DNA of 64,000 nt from Hofstenia miamia (GCA_004352715.1 SCFE01000051.1:545477-609476); one strand, 5' to 3'. Shown: positions 11,072-25,000, numbered from the stretch's first letter. Notes: generated by a model not told the origin, from the sequence alone. Program-made: numbers and translations.

Positions 11072-11164
11072 TTTGTTAAAGTTCATGCATTGTTTATTCA
11101 ATAAATTTGTTAATAAAATTACTTGGATATTCCTTCTTCAAATTTGAATTTAATTTGATTACAT

Positions 11165-11880
11165 CTGGATTTATGATGCCTTAAGAACTTCAGACACCAA
11201 AAATTCGATGTATTGCTCTTTAATTTAGTGCTATTTTGTATGCTACAGGTGAATTTGAATTGAAATTTAAAACTAAACCTGTATCGGTTGGCCTTCTATA
11301 AATTCCTGTAACAAAGCCGTTTGCTGTTCTGCTAATGTTCACGTTTAGAAAATGGAAATTATTGTTAAGTTCTTTTCCATTGTATATTTTATGTTGTCAT
11401 TTATTGCATTTAGTTTCTGCATCTTCTTCATTATTTATTATAGGAAATATATCGTCCATATATTTTTCATAAAAATGAAATTTGATGCATAATGCTTCTC
11501 AATAAAGTTTAAATAGATGTTAGCTAGGGTTGGTCTTAAAGAATTACCCAGAGCTAAACCATCTTTCTCCAAGTAAAATTCTCCCTTAAATTCCATTAAT
11601 GAATTTTTCGTTACAAGTATTAATAGCGTCGTTGTTGTTTCGTAATTTAGATCGTAAATCATTGTCTTTACTTTTTAAAATTTCTATTACTGTCTATTGC
11701 TTTTTCTAGAGGAACATTGGTGTATAAACTTTTGATGTCGTATGATATCCATAAACTTACTCGTATCTTGTTTCTTATGATCAGAAAACGCTTTTGAATT
11801 TGTGATTATATTTACTTCTGGCAATTTGCATAATATATCATTTAAAGTGTCGGATAATTTTTTATTTATGGAGCCAAATT
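11165..11880 (-). pseudogene. PLE relic in opposite orientation
   Basis: On the minus strand this encodes FKGEFYLEKDGLALGNSLRP and TLANIYLNFIEKHY (11438-11662), and upstream decayed versions of the SYDIKSLYTNVPLEKAID segment. The counterpart of the LFLNFNSN motif lies near 11250. It is a third PLE copy, inverted relative to the others, with stops and frame changes. Confidence 0.85.
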
Positions 11881-11948
11881 ACCCCTAATCAACGCTTAAT
11901 TACATAATATTTTTTAATTAAATAATGCATAGAGAAAATTTTAAAAAT

Positions 11949-11980
11949 TGACGATGCTCAAAAGTTGAACGAAAAATATC
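11949..11980 (+). ncRNA. Hammerhead-like motif at end of inverted PLE
   Basis: TTGACGA, then T, an imperfect stem GCTCAA/TTGAAC, and GAAA. It is the same layout as the motifs at 9098-9133 and 11033-11071 with different stem II bases. The core C is replaced by T. Confidence 0.4.
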
Positions 11981-12006
11981 ATTTAGTCTAATAACATTTA
12001 AGGAAT

Positions 12007-12240
12007 TCAATTTTCTCTTTTGATCTTTCTAATTTCTAATGGGTTTAAACGGCTTAATATCAATTTTTTGATATAAGATATAAAACTATGATCTGAAAAA
12101 GGAAATTCAGAGCAGATATAGTCATATGAAAATGTGCTTTGAGACATTAAAAAATAGTCAATAAGTTTTTCACTAGTAAGACTAATCCTAGAAGAAATAT
12201 CTACATTCAGAAATTGTTTGAACAATAAAGAATACTGAAA
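12007..12240 (-). pseudogene. LINE endonuclease (EEP/APE-type) C-terminal fragment
   Basis: The frame LLFKQFLNVDISSRISLTSE is followed by KLIDYFLMSQS and ICSEFPFSDHSFISY. It matches the end of apurinic-type endonucleases of non-LTR retrotransposons (R-x-T-x-x-S-x-x-LID and the SDH motif). It is truncated on both sides. It could come from the same LINE family as the one at 7316-9119, but it is not linked to it. Confidence 0.65.
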
Positions 12241-13794
12241 GTTTGATTAATTAAAAAATATTAAATGTTGAAATAAAGTTTTGTAGTTTAGGTTCCCAAT
12301 TAATATTTCCTTCGTAATTTCCTATATGTTGCAAAGATTGCAAACTTGTAATAGTCTTCCCATTGAACTCAATAATTTCTGCCTTATGGCTTTGGGTAGT
12401 TATATTTTGTTAATAAATTCCCATTTCCTTCTTTGATAACCTACATAGATTGTTGTATTCTAATCTAACAAACCGATTGCATGAACTTCAAATTGGTGGT
12501 ACATGAATTTTGGATTTGGACTGCTAGCAAAAATTTACTGAATTGCAATTATATATCGGTACTCTTAATATTTCTCTAATTATTCAAATTATGCCTTCAA
12601 ACCATGGGTACAATAATATGAGTGGAAACAGCATGCAAATATCGATTTTGACAATTTGGAAATCCAAGCATCAATTGTTTAGATATTTTGTAAATTAAAC
12701 AGCAATAGCAGTAAAGTTAAGTCCCTTAATTTTTTCCTTAGCTAACCACTTCGTAGTAATGCCTTTACAACAAACGTTTTCATAACGAACATGTCTTTGA
12801 AGTCCAATTTGGCCCCAGTACTTATATAACGAACTTTATTAAAAATATAAATCCTAAAAGTACAAAACATTGATATCTATGTTTATGCATTTTACATAAC
12901 TTTCTAAAGGTTTCGATAGTTCCTATACGTTTCGATGGAATTTTTGAAATTTCTTTGGCAGAATGAGGCGTAAAAATTTTTTTACATTAAACTACAAAGA
13001 TGTAAATGGGCCTACAATTTGAAATGTTTTTAATTCATTTGATAATTTGTGATTTAGGTTTTAAAATTATACTTGTTTTGTAAATTAGTATTTTTTAATT
13101 ATATAAATATGTTCAATTTTTTATATTTAATGCCGATTGATGGCCCAAATATATTACTTAGCGCTTAGCAATTAAAAATGTCAGGGCCGCAAAAATCCGA
13201 CCCTCTGTTAAACAATGTACATAAATTAAAATTCATTTAAAATTGTAGAATGAATATTAGACCACGCTAATCACATCTATTTCAACCCTCTGTTAAAATT
13301 GTAGAATGAATATTAGACCACGCTAATCACATCTATTTCATATGGATATGCCAGAGATTTGGGCTTCCAACTAAACATGAAAGGTGCATCCAACATTTCT
13401 CAAAGGTTGCACCTGAATTAAAAAGTCTAATAACTCAGCCTCGCGTGGCTCTAATGCAATGGCCCTATAACGAAATGCGGCTATAACGAACATTGTTCGA
13501 CGTCTCCTTTGATGTTCGCATTCTGCTGTATATATATTCCTTCTTAGGAGGTCTAAAAATTAAAATAATGCTAATGGAAAAATAATTACTGATTACTACT
13601 AAATGGTAAAAATGAAAATAGAACAAATCAAACATTGCTTTCGAATAAAGCTAAAATTATACTCTAACAATTTACTTTAGAATATTAGCAGACAATTTAC
13701 AATAAAATGAATTTAACTAAATGATATGGTGTGGATTTCTCAATAAAAAGCATTTACAAATTTCCAAAAAATCTCAGCAAAACGGTCCTAAACT
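12241..13794. other. Gene-free stretch 3' of talin
   Basis: Should contain the talin 3' UTR (minus strand, below 13795), but I see no convincing AATAAA signal close to the stop. Words such as TATAACGAACTT near 12835 and 13475 hint at decayed transposon ends. A 48-bp direct repeat lies at 13237-13340. Confidence 0.45.
13237..13340. repeat. 48-bp direct repeat, two units
   Basis: The unit starting TTAAAATTGTAGAATGAATA occurs at 13237-13284 and 13293-13340. An ACCCTCTG-type word separates the units and also occurs before the first one. Confidence 0.88.
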
Positions 13795-14031
13795 TCACTC
13801 GTTCACGCCATCACGTTGATAACGAGCTTTGCGAATTTTCTCTAGCTGTAAGCGAGCTTCTTTTAGTTCATTTTCTTTTCTTAAAATAGCTTCTTGAGCC
13901 ATCATCTCTTGTGCGATGCCGCCAACCATTCCTCCCGAAAGCGTGACGGTTTCCTCCTGTTTGACTGTTAGACTGCTCTGCGCAGATTCAACTAAAGAGT
14001 CCGTTGCATTTTTAACAGCATCACCGGCTTT
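13795..14031 (-). CDS. Talin last exon: dimerisation helix and stop
   Basis: Encodes 78 residues, KAGDAVKNATDSLVESAQSS at the start, then the GGMVGGIAQEMMAQE and KENELKEARLQLEKIR segments that form the end of R13 and the C-terminal antiparallel dimerisation helix. It ends YQRDGVNE and TGA. The acceptor is TTTAG. In talins this helix dimerises the protein and completes actin binding. Confidence 0.96.
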   Translation of the reverse strand, partial: KAGDAVKNATDSLVESAQSSLTVKQEETVTLSGGMVGGIAQEMMAQEAILRKENELKEARLQLEKIRKARYQRDGVNE

Positions 14032-15987
14032 CTAAAGATTACTAAAATTATAAATGTTCCAAAATAGAAAAATGATAAAAAAACATTTATAATTGCGAAT
14101 AATCTAACCTTTAATCGATCCATTATACCACCGTATAACACACCAAAATATAATTTGCTAAAAAGAATCTTTTCTCTGGCATCATTTAATCATTAATCTA
14201 TAAAGAAGATTTCATTTCAAATAACTAAATTTTTTAAAATTTCAATACTTGTAAACTATAATGAAAAAATTTCAATATAACTCGTGCAAATTTATAACCA
14301 CGTACTTTATTAATTTCATAAAAAAGAAACAATGCTTACAGCGGAGACAAGACCTTGCGACCACTGTTCACTTTCAGCGTATGAAGCCTGATTCTGCTGT
14401 TGTCCAAGCTAAACAAGTGCATACATAAGAAAGTGTATGAATAGTATAGCCTACTCTCACGTCGTAACAATTTTCTAAATCTTCACATGACTGCACACAA
14501 AAAGCGGTTAATACACAACATTAACCACATAATTCATAGAAATACGCAGGAATTCTAAGGGAATCGGGTGCAAGACAACGCAAACGTGACCTACATGCAT
14601 TAGTACAAACAGCTTACACGTTAGTATGACCACTTAGGCATTGTTTTACAGTTCAATGTAAAAACTACAGATGACGTCATGAAACGAATGAACACAATTT
14701 TCTAACAAGTGAAAACAAATCCATTTTATTGTGATTGTCAGAGAATTAGAAAGAAAAGTGATTCATTGGTAAGACAATGCCTGTGTGTACGTTACAAAGA
14801 TGAGACAACGGTTAAAACACTTACGATGTAGGTGCAGAAACATTGCTAATAACAGAAAACGTGAAAAAAGTGGACTCTGCTACTCTTAAACATCCAATGA
14901 TCAACATTTCTACAAAACTGTTTGTGTGATTAAATGGATAAGTTTATATGTGTTGTAAGACATTCGAGCTCATAATTAGTGTAAGAGCTCGTTCAAACCT
15001 CAATGTACGTAATATAATTCAATGTACTCTATACACTCATCTTTGTTGAATGTTAAACAGAAATAGAATAAATTTTTTAAAGGACATTGATTGACTTTTA
15101 GTCCTTATTCCAATGATGAATATGTGAGAACTGTTGATCATTGTGGGAAAGAGTAAGTCAGTAAATTACCTTTTCAGCGATCACACCTCCAATGCTTACG
15201 GTACGTGAACGGCATTCGGGTCGATGGGCCTAACAAAAAACAATCAATGACTACAAACGTTAACAAGCAACGTAGAATGACACGCCCAACTAATGCTTCA
15301 AAACAAATGTAGTTGACAGCAATATGTATAAAATATAGTCATGCACAGAGGTTTTGAACACTTTCTCTACGCAATGATTGGCTGAAATACAAATAATGAT
15401 AATAATAACGGATAGTGTGAGAGTCACTTATGTACACCTAAGGCTTTCAACTATTAAATTTCTTCTGTGAAATTTTTATAGTAATTTTGCCCAAAAGGCC
15501 AAAACTCTGACAAAATGGCGTCCGCAATTTATAATTGCAAATACAGTTTTATTGAAATAAGAATTTTAAATAGATGCGCTAATCAGTGTGGGATAAATTT
15601 CCATTAATGGAATTCCTTCATTTAAATTTGTAAATTTAAGCATGTTCCTTAAACTTAAAAATTATTTATGTGAAAAATGTAATCAATTACATCAACAAAT
15701 CGGAAAGTCGACTGGAGTGCGATCCTAACCTCAAAGAACAGAAGACGAAAAACTACTGCTGAAATACGGAACCCCACATAAAAAGGCTGAATTGCACAAA
15801 AGAAAACTAACCAAACAGCAACCTAAGAAATACTAATACACCATCATCAATATCTCGGTTGACAACTAGGAATATAATTACTTAAAGGACGGACTCAAAA
15901 CAAAATGAAAAACGTGTTTTGTTCTTTGCCTATTGTCAATTTCAGATGAAACTTAAAAGAAGCATTAAGTAAACTATGGCTTAGAAT

Positions 15988-16025
<38 letters not shown>

Positions 16026-19000
16026 ATCGATGAAATAAAAAAACAACATAAACAAATGTAGAAAACTGGCAGTGTACAAGATACGGCCCGCAAAGGGGGA
16101 GACTCAGGTGTAAAAAACTTAACACGTTCGCTGCCGATCTCGCGTCAGCGCGTGATATGGCGTTATATCTTCTATGTTAGGGCATTAGCTATCAACACAT
16201 CATCACGTGGCCGGCAGTGAACGTGTTAAAGAAATTGCAGAAACAATGTATGATTTTTGAAAAAGTAGATACATAATCTATCCGAAGAATCCGATATCAG
16301 TGTAGTAACTGCTCACAAGGCTGTTCATAAAGAGTTATACCTTTATCCATTCAAGATCTAAAAGCTACATGATCATGTCAAGTGCCTCCTGAAGCAAATC
16401 TCGACCTGGACGATACACGTTTCACTTATCTGACAACTTTAATAGCCTAAATTCTCGTATTTGGTATACATCACGCCATTCGAACTTCACGAATCTTCAA
16501 ATTATCGCATAAAAATCATTGTTTGGATTGCGACACATCAAATTTAACACTGACTTGGTCGCCACCAACTTAGCCAGATTTGACACCACCAAAAGATTTT
16601 TTCTTTTAGGGTACAACGAAAGCCAGCTTGTACAAAAACAAACATCGTTCACTTCAGGAACTCAAGCATTGACATTTCCGCTTTACGAATTCAATCGCCT
16701 GTGATCAAATGGGCGGGTCGTTAGTAACCAATGCAATCGTGATGGAGCACATGTTCAACATTTTGTATGACTTGACTTGCTATAGCACTTTTAGGAAAAT
16801 TTTAAAAATGTTAAAGATTCCCTTAATAAATTATGATAAAATAATACAAAGTCAGTACTTGATTTCAATGCCATATTCAACGGATCGCTACAATTTTTCA
16901 CAAGAGGAATATTCAAACCTTAAAGTTGATTGATTATGGAAATATTCGAAAATTTAGATTGTGGTGTTTCTGATTCATTGAATCTGAGCTTATCACCTGC
17001 TTGATTAAATGCTTCCATTTTCCCATGAATTTTGACTTAAATAAATTGCTAACCTAATTTTCAACATTCTACAAAAACAAGAATTCAATACAAGGATATC
17101 AATCTCAGATTGAGCTAAAAAGAGGACAATAAATTTCCAGGAAATGGGTCGGCAGAGATTGACCTTTTCCCTGAGCAGCTCGATGTCCTGAATTATCACG
17201 TCTCGTCTTCTACTGGCATTGGCATTGCTGAGAAGCTTTATATGGCAAAAGGTTTAATAAGGTCAAAATTTATGCATTTATGGTAATAAAATGAAGGTGT
17301 ACACATTTTTCAGTTTCACCCAAGTGTGAAGCAATGCATCAATCAGAGCACATCTCACTGTTCAAAGGGCAATTTATGAGCTCTCATGCGCACGTTTCTC
17401 TCAGTCGTCAGGACATATAATGTCCATTCTCATGAAATACATAAGTGTCGTAATAATTTGCTACGTATTGTACAACAATGAGATATGGATTAGAACGAAA
17501 TTCTTCTATTCTCAGGGACAAAAACTTATTGACTGATTACAATGTCAACGTCTTTTTTTGCTAAATCAATTAAAGCAGGCAATGTGATATGATAAATTCG
17601 AAATAATGGGAATTCCTCCAATGTGATGTCTCATCTTACTTGCTGTTGCAATAAAAGCTATATCGCTTCTGCGCGAGTTAGACCAAGCAATTTAAACCAT
17701 TCTAGCCCATTCTTAAAAATCTGTATATTATTTCTTGCTTCTTTACTCATTCTCGTGTTCTTCTTACTTGTAAATTGCTAGCTCTTCATCTTCATGTAGA
17801 GAGCATTTTTGTAAAAAAATAGTACTTTTTGCACAACCCATTACAACTGTGCTTACGCGTGTTGCCTGATACCAATGTTGATTGGATTTTATAGTGTGAT
17901 GAAAGAAGTTTTAGTATTTTTACTTCAATGAAAAATTTACTGTTTGTAATTATTTCCTAAATAAGCAAATAATAAATTATCAATATACTGAGAACAAGCA
18001 TGCATAGTTGCGTATCAATTTAGTTGCAAGGCCTTTTTTATTCCTTTACTGCTAAACTGACCAAATTCCATTTGAAACTAAAACTTAAAATGTATTTATG
18101 TCTTCAGAGACTTTTGTGCATTGAAAAGCATAACATCAACTAATATTTAAAGCTTTCAAAATGGGAATCTGTAGGCGAAAAGAAATTTTTTTAAAGGCAA
18201 GTGTTCACAACTTTTTGTACATGACTACGTGCAATAGACAATTATCATCGGATATCAAAACAATATACTGCGATGGTAATGCGGAACAAAACGTTTCTCA
18301 ACGAATCGAGGCATAAGGCCATGCAAAATGATTGCAAAACAGTGTTTCGAATTTCACAAACTTTCGCATCAAATAATTATCTCATGTCATGAATAATTTG
18401 ACTTTTGAGATTGTAGTGACGTTTATATACAATTAATAATAATTAAAGAGGTTGAATTATTGAAAACACTGTATAACCAAAATAACTAAAAAGCAAAGGG
18501 AAAGAACACCAAATGTTGCACTAGTCTAGTACCAAGATGAAATACCTGTCCTGACCTCACCAACTGATCCTGGGCGTATTTAGCTGCTTTGATCAAAGCG
18601 GCGACAGCATTTGCAATAGCTTCAGCAGCTTCAGAAATTTGATCACCGAAAGACAATTCCTGGTTGACCTTCTAAAAATAAAAAAAATAAATACATCATA
18701 AGAATCAAAATTTATTAGTAACTATAAAATCAAGAACAATGAAGAGTCGTCAAAAGGGTGAAAGTCCAGACAAGGGCGATGAATTGAATAAAAAAGCAAA
18801 GGTTACCTTCTTAGGATCAAAAGTTATTGTTTTCTAAAACCCACACTTTTAATGAATGATCTCTCGTATTGGTTATCAAATTAAAACAATGAAATAACTC
18901 ACCAGGCTAAACGCAAGTCACTCATATCCAATATGTCCGAAAAGGGGTTCACAACAGAAACCCCTAATTCAAACATATCTGAAATGAGAACTTTCAATTG

Positions 19001-22000
19001 ATGTGAAGAGCTATTAGAAAAACGAGTGAAGATCATGACTCCGGGATGAAATATGCTGATAGTAGGGGTGTTCAAACGACAACCCTAACTTCAACATATC
19101 ACATGCACCTTCATCAAAAAGGAGAATAAGAAAAGTTTTGGAAAAAAAATGCTACTTACCCGTGAGAGGTCTGGTTTGGGTCGCACTTCTTTAAGGCGTT
19201 TAGCAGCTGCTTCAATCGATTCGGCGGCTTTGAGAAGCTCATTTTCAGCGATGAGATGCACTTCTTCCTCGTCGACGCACAGTTGTTGAATCTCATCAGC
19301 ACAAACGCGCAACTCAGCCAATGAGCTTGCCACTGCCCTTGCACCTTCTAAGTGATCTTGCTTTGAGTTGGAATTCGGATCATCCAGATACTAAAGGTTA
19401 AAAGTTTAACTAATCAATGAAAACAATTGCAATAATGAATAAACATAAAAAATTATTTATTAGCTTAGAAAGCATGGTCGGATTTTTAGTAGTTTAAACA
19501 AAACTGGAGTCATGCAAATAAGTGCTAAAAAAAGAAGTTGTCTAAAAAAATTGAAGACCAAAAGCAATACTTCAACTAGAAAAAACAACAACACAACCAT
19601 TTGAAAATAATATCAATAGGTATTTTATTATCCAAGAACAGAAATAAAATTAACTTATATAAGCACATGATACAATTATGAAATTTAAGGTCGAAAATAG
19701 AATAGGAATAAAGAGCCAAAAATCAAATGCACATGGCATATCAAGTATATATACACACATCTACGGTTTTCTCACTGGTTTTATTTAATTTTTTTCAGGT
19801 TTTGCAAATGACAAGGCACTCCAGAATATAGCATAGAACTAAAATATCAGCTGAAATGTAGTTTTTCAGCCAAAAAATTCCACTGCATTTATAGCAAAAG
19901 TTAAGAGCCTACAAATGCCAATTTTGAAATAGAAAGATCGATTGAAGAACGAACTTGTCTAAATGAACAGCGGAGATGAATTAAAATCTTGTTAACGACA
20001 GATTATATAAATTACGTACACGTTGCACCTTGTTGAAACTTAAAATTCTAAATGCTTCTTGAAGGAAAAAAGGCATTTATATAAATTAGAGTAATGGCCA
20101 ACTATAGCAAAAATTTTAAAGTTAAATCATCAAAAAAATCTAATCCTGATGATATTTTTGAGAAATTTAAAATGGGTTCTATGTTTATGACGAAACAGGA
20201 TTGTAGATTTAGAAATGATTAAGCACAAATTCATTGCAAAACTTAACACGACGTGAACACTAAGGCCCTGAGCAAACGAAAGTTGAATCGTTTGCACTCT
20301 ACCTAAAATTCTGCAAAAAGATGAAACATTAAATAACATAATTCAGAAATGGTGATTACTTTGTGAAGTATTTATAAAAAACATCGAAACTGGAAAATGA
20401 TTTCTTCTTTGTTTGACAACACCATCATACGAGACCTTTTATGTTATTCCTAAGCCTTGGATTGTTTAGTCAACCCACTTAAGGAAACCTGAAACCAACT
20501 TTCTCATGTTTGTAATAAATAGCATTTATGTATATTTGAAAATGATACCAATTTAGTGAAGTTGTCAATACATGTATAGTAATCAAAAGCGTTATACAAT
20601 TTTAAAAAAGGAAGTGGTTACAACTGCAAATATAATATAAATAAATTTCTATAATATATAGATGATGTCATATTTAAAATGTTAGCATGCATATATGGCG
20701 CAGGTTTAGGATGAGCTGCAAGCAAAATTATACCTTATCACTGGTCTGCGTTTGAAGCTATAAAAGAAAGTGTTTATGTCTAAACACGTGCTTTCTTTCT
20801 CGGCAAGAGTTGCACACCAAATTAAACGAGAGCAAGCGGGGGAGTTTCGTATATAAAGCATCATTATCAAAAGAAATAAGGGGAGAGATATTCTTCCATC
20901 CTTTGGTGGACTGGGAATTTAAATATCCATTAATTTGAGAGTTATTAGGACACAAAATTTTAAAAAATAACAATGGAAACCTGCAAGTCAGCTTAGGCGG
21001 AATGATTACACATAAACAACCGAAAATAATGAAAATACTGCTTAAAATGGCCAAACCACTGGTATAGATTATTGACATAATTGAGGACAATCGTTTGCGT
21101 AACTACGCTTTTCTCAACTAGAATAAATGTGAAGCAATTACCGTTTTATATATCTTTGCATAAGAACCAACAACAAAGTTAAATAGATCATGTAGATTTT
21201 TCCTTCTTTGCCGCATATAAACTCTTGTGCATATGCATTTTCACAGCGGCTAATGCAAAATATATGAAAGCATATCCACTAACATTGTCCTCTTTAGATC
21301 AATTCACCTCTAGCAACTTATGGCAGTTGAAAATATCGACTTTAAATTTCCAGGCAATTCTAGATGTCAAGAAGATCCAATTCCATGAATGACAGATTTT
21401 TTTGCAATTATGAGCCAATGTTAAATAAAATATACTAATGTGCTGCTTTGTGTAATTTGGACTACACAATTTTAGTATCAAAAAATTAAATTATCCTGTT
21501 TAATAGTGAAGTTTGATATAAAATCATGTATGGAAAAATATATAAAAAAATATGAGGCAGCATAATTGTTAATCAGCACATGAAAACAACTAGAGCAAAG
21601 CTTATGCAGGCTGCTGCATAAACTGTAACCCGCCTCCATTTGGTTAGTATTTCATTTTGATGAAATGAACAAATGGAAGGAAGTCAGGTAAATGCTAAGA
21701 TCCTTAACTAATGATACATATTTTATAATAAACATGTGCATTTTACTGTATACTGTTGTGGGTACTTTCAATTACAACATAGCTTTGATTATAATTAAAC
21801 CAAATGATTTTGACATCTGTTTTAAAATTTCCCTATGAAGTATTCGTTATCAATACCTGTGCCATGAAAGAGATATACTGAACACTACACATCTCACTTT
21901 AAATGTAGAATATGCCCCTGTGAAAATGCTATATTATGCCTCAAACTGGTGAAAACTGTAATAGTAGTTGAAATTGTATCACTGACAAAGGAAACAGAAA

Positions 22001-25000
22001 AACTCTATACCAAACCATTACATGCAAATGTTCTCTTACTAACTTTTGCTTTAAGCCAAATGCTGAAAATCACTCTGCAACTATTTCTAGTTAAACCAAT
22101 ACATTCAATTATAAGGTTTAATATTAACAAGATCGAAGACGTTAAATTTTTTCATATAAAAAATTTCTCGAAGCATGCGTTGCAAATTTGAAACAATTCA
22201 TAATTGGCTCACAAATGTTATGTACAGGCTTGGATTTATTTACACAACACTGCAGGATTTGGAAGTTTACAGTTCATTGTTAACTCACAGTTGGGACAAT
22301 GGGTAATATACTATACTATTAAATTTCGACCTATGCTACTAACAGAACTAAATGTGAACTGGAGAGAGTTAGATTTTGCACTCATTTATTACTATTAAAA
22401 TATTGAAACGCATACATGTTATTGCGCAATGTACTAATTGCATGCATGATTTTGTTTCATGTTGAGACAAATCTCATATATTAGCAAAGAGGTTGTGGAA
22501 AAATTTTGGAGAGAACGCCCAGTTGAGGGTTAAAATTCAGATAAATCTACCTAACAACGAATAGCTTTACCTCATAACAAATTTGATGACACTTTGCAAG
22601 TGTACATCCAATTTCATGAGGGCGACAATGAATCCATTCGGACAAATGAATAAATAGAATTGTTTGTTTACTAAGCGTAACTGCGGGATCTCATGAAGGA
22701 GGAAATATAATGGAAAAGTACTTACATCGACAATGAGACGCATGAGATATGTGAAATTATTGCTACACGTCTTCCCAGCATTGAGAGTCCTTTGACGCAC
22801 ATGCTTATCTTCACACGTGAAGGCAGCATTCTAAAACTTTGTTTGAGAAGATAAAGTTTACTGATAACACAATGTACACACGCCTCTACGTGATTAATTT
22901 CATAATTGATGTGAGTCACTAGAAACCACAAACACATTGATAACATTTATTCGTTCAAGATATCTACAAACACTTATCACAGAGGTCGTACCAACACAAA
23001 AATTTCTCCACTCAAACCAATAGATGCGCATGCACACTGAAAAAATCATGCGACCATAGCCTAATAATCATCCCATACTAAAACTTAGCCTAATAAAGGC
23101 AATTACAAGTGCTTCAAAATTGTCATTATGCCACACTTGCATTCAGAATATAGATGTTGAGAAGAGAAATCACTTCAATCAGTCAACTGGGTCTGGAAAA
23201 ATTACTTGATTAAAAATCAATTGTAATTAATTGATTTTCATCTCAAATTAATTGATTGGAAAAGCGCAATTAACTGTAAATATGTCTAAAAAATTTGCAA
23301 CGCTAGATGTAAAATATATTATACAGCAGAAAGCAATAACAAATCAGGAAGAAATATCCCAAGAGAAATCACTTCAATCAGTCAACTGGGTCTGGAAAAA
23401 TTACTTGATTAAAAATCAATTGTAATTAATTGATTTTCATCTCAAATTAATTGATTGGAAAAGCGCAATTAACTGTAAATATGTCTAAAAAATTTGCAAC
23501 GCTAGATGTAAAATATATTATACAGCAGAAAGCAATAACAAATCAGGAAGAAATATCCATAAAAAAGATCATCAAAAAACTAATTCTTTATTATGAATTT
23601 TTTGAAAAGAATTCCAAAAATTTTCTTAGCTCCACATTGCCAAATTTCAGGTTGGTAGTAGCGTTCACCAATTTTGCAATTTCTCATCTCACTTTTTGCT
23701 GTGATCAACAATATAGCGTTGATTATTTTCGGAAAGTTTAGAATATTGACATATTTTTGCAAGAAATAATTCAAAAGTGTCGGAATTATCTCACAAATGT
23801 TCAAATTCTATTTAGATGTAAATATTATCATTGTAATGGAGTTTTAACAAAACTTCAATTTTCAAATTTGGTGTCACGATTTGATATATATTTTGGTGAA
23901 GAAACTTTAGCTTTGTTTTTAACGGTAATTTTAATAACCCGTTTGTTTATAGAGAAAAACGCAAATATCTGAATTGGAAACATTTATATTTACAATTATT
24001 TCATTGCTAGAAAAAATTCGGATTATAAATTTTTTCTATCTCTGGGCATAGCTAGTAGTTTGGTTTAGCAGCATTCTTTAATGCAACGTTATATATAGAA
24101 AAAGACGATTATAAAGAATGAAGTATAATTTCTACTAACACGGCAAGTCGTCATAAGATGCATAATGGTTTTGCGAGCTCGATTGCCCGCCTTCAGAAGA
24201 TCTTCTTGTTTAGCAGAGTTGCCGGCGGAGACAATCTCAGTGGTGACATAGGTGACGGCATGACAGGCTTGAAGCAATTCATCAGCAGATGTTCGAATTA
24301 TTGGTGATGTGCTGTCATCTAATATCTAAAAAACTTCAATTAAAAAATTCATTCATAATCAATTAATTTACACACTAGTACAATTTTAAAATATAGATTT
24401 AACATAAATGCAGAAACAAGAAATAAAAACATGTGATGCAAAACTTCAGTATAAAATTTCATTACCAAGTTCAACATGAAGACAAATTATCCATTCGAAA
24501 GATTGAGTAAAAGTTTTAAGCTAAAGAAATGTTCGAAATATCCGATTAGAATTTAGTCTTGCGAACAGGGTTGGCAAAAAGTGTATTTACAAAAAAACGT
24601 TTTGAAAGTTTTGCTGAAAACATATAGAGTAGCAAACATTGAATTATGATAAACTTATCAACATTTATTTTTTGTTTCATACACGTAAACAAAATACGAG
24701 TTTTTATCGGTAGAAAATATGTTATAAAAGTACGAATGGATGAAATCCAAAATTATTTTCCAAACTTTCCTATATAAATTTTAAAAAAAACTTAAAAAAA
24801 CACTGGAAAAACAGTTGTCTTAAACAGGTTCTGTTTAAAAATGCCGTCCCGTTGCTGACCCGGATCCCGCGGGACCGGATACAGATTTAGAAATGACAGA
24901 AATTCCAAAAAATAAAACTGCATGAGAATATTTCATCCATAATATGACTGTGTGAATAAGGCATTTTTGATACCCATACCCTGCCCGTAAGAGTTTCATC

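Larger units (their letters stand above)
9240..11075 (+). mobile_element. Penelope-like element, best copy
   Basis: Plus-strand PLE with a reverse transcriptase frame (9283-9885), a GIY-YIG endonuclease (9886-10323), a second overlapping copy of its 3' coding part (10362-10945) and a hammerhead-like motif near its end (11033-11071). The block before it (9090-9245) is a terminal sequence in the opposite hammerhead orientation. PLEs are known for partial tandem arrangements and terminal pseudo-LTRs with hammerheads, which fits this layout. The true ends are not certain. Confidence 0.8.
15230..18545. other. Talin intron with nested transposon fossils
   Basis: Contains a (TA)n tract (15990-16021), a fossil mariner-type transposase with a MITE inserted in it (16021-16720), and otherwise featureless AT-rich DNA from 16940 to 18545. 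Confidence 0.7.

Noticed and set aside
12780-13510. Pogo/Tigger-type element suggested by TATAACGAAC words near 12835 and 13475
   Set aside because: The words are too short and the ends cannot be paired; no transposase trace between them.
14109-14160. Alternative complete mini-exon for talin using a TTTTAG at about 14160
   Set aside because: Phase does not fit the preceding exon, and the extra residues have no talin likeness; truncation of a longer exon explains the remnant better.
23451-23972. Two plus-strand frames of 96 and 71 codons
   Set aside because: They lie partly in the 199-bp duplication and are not recognised; no splice sites or conserved motifs, and composition is like the intron.
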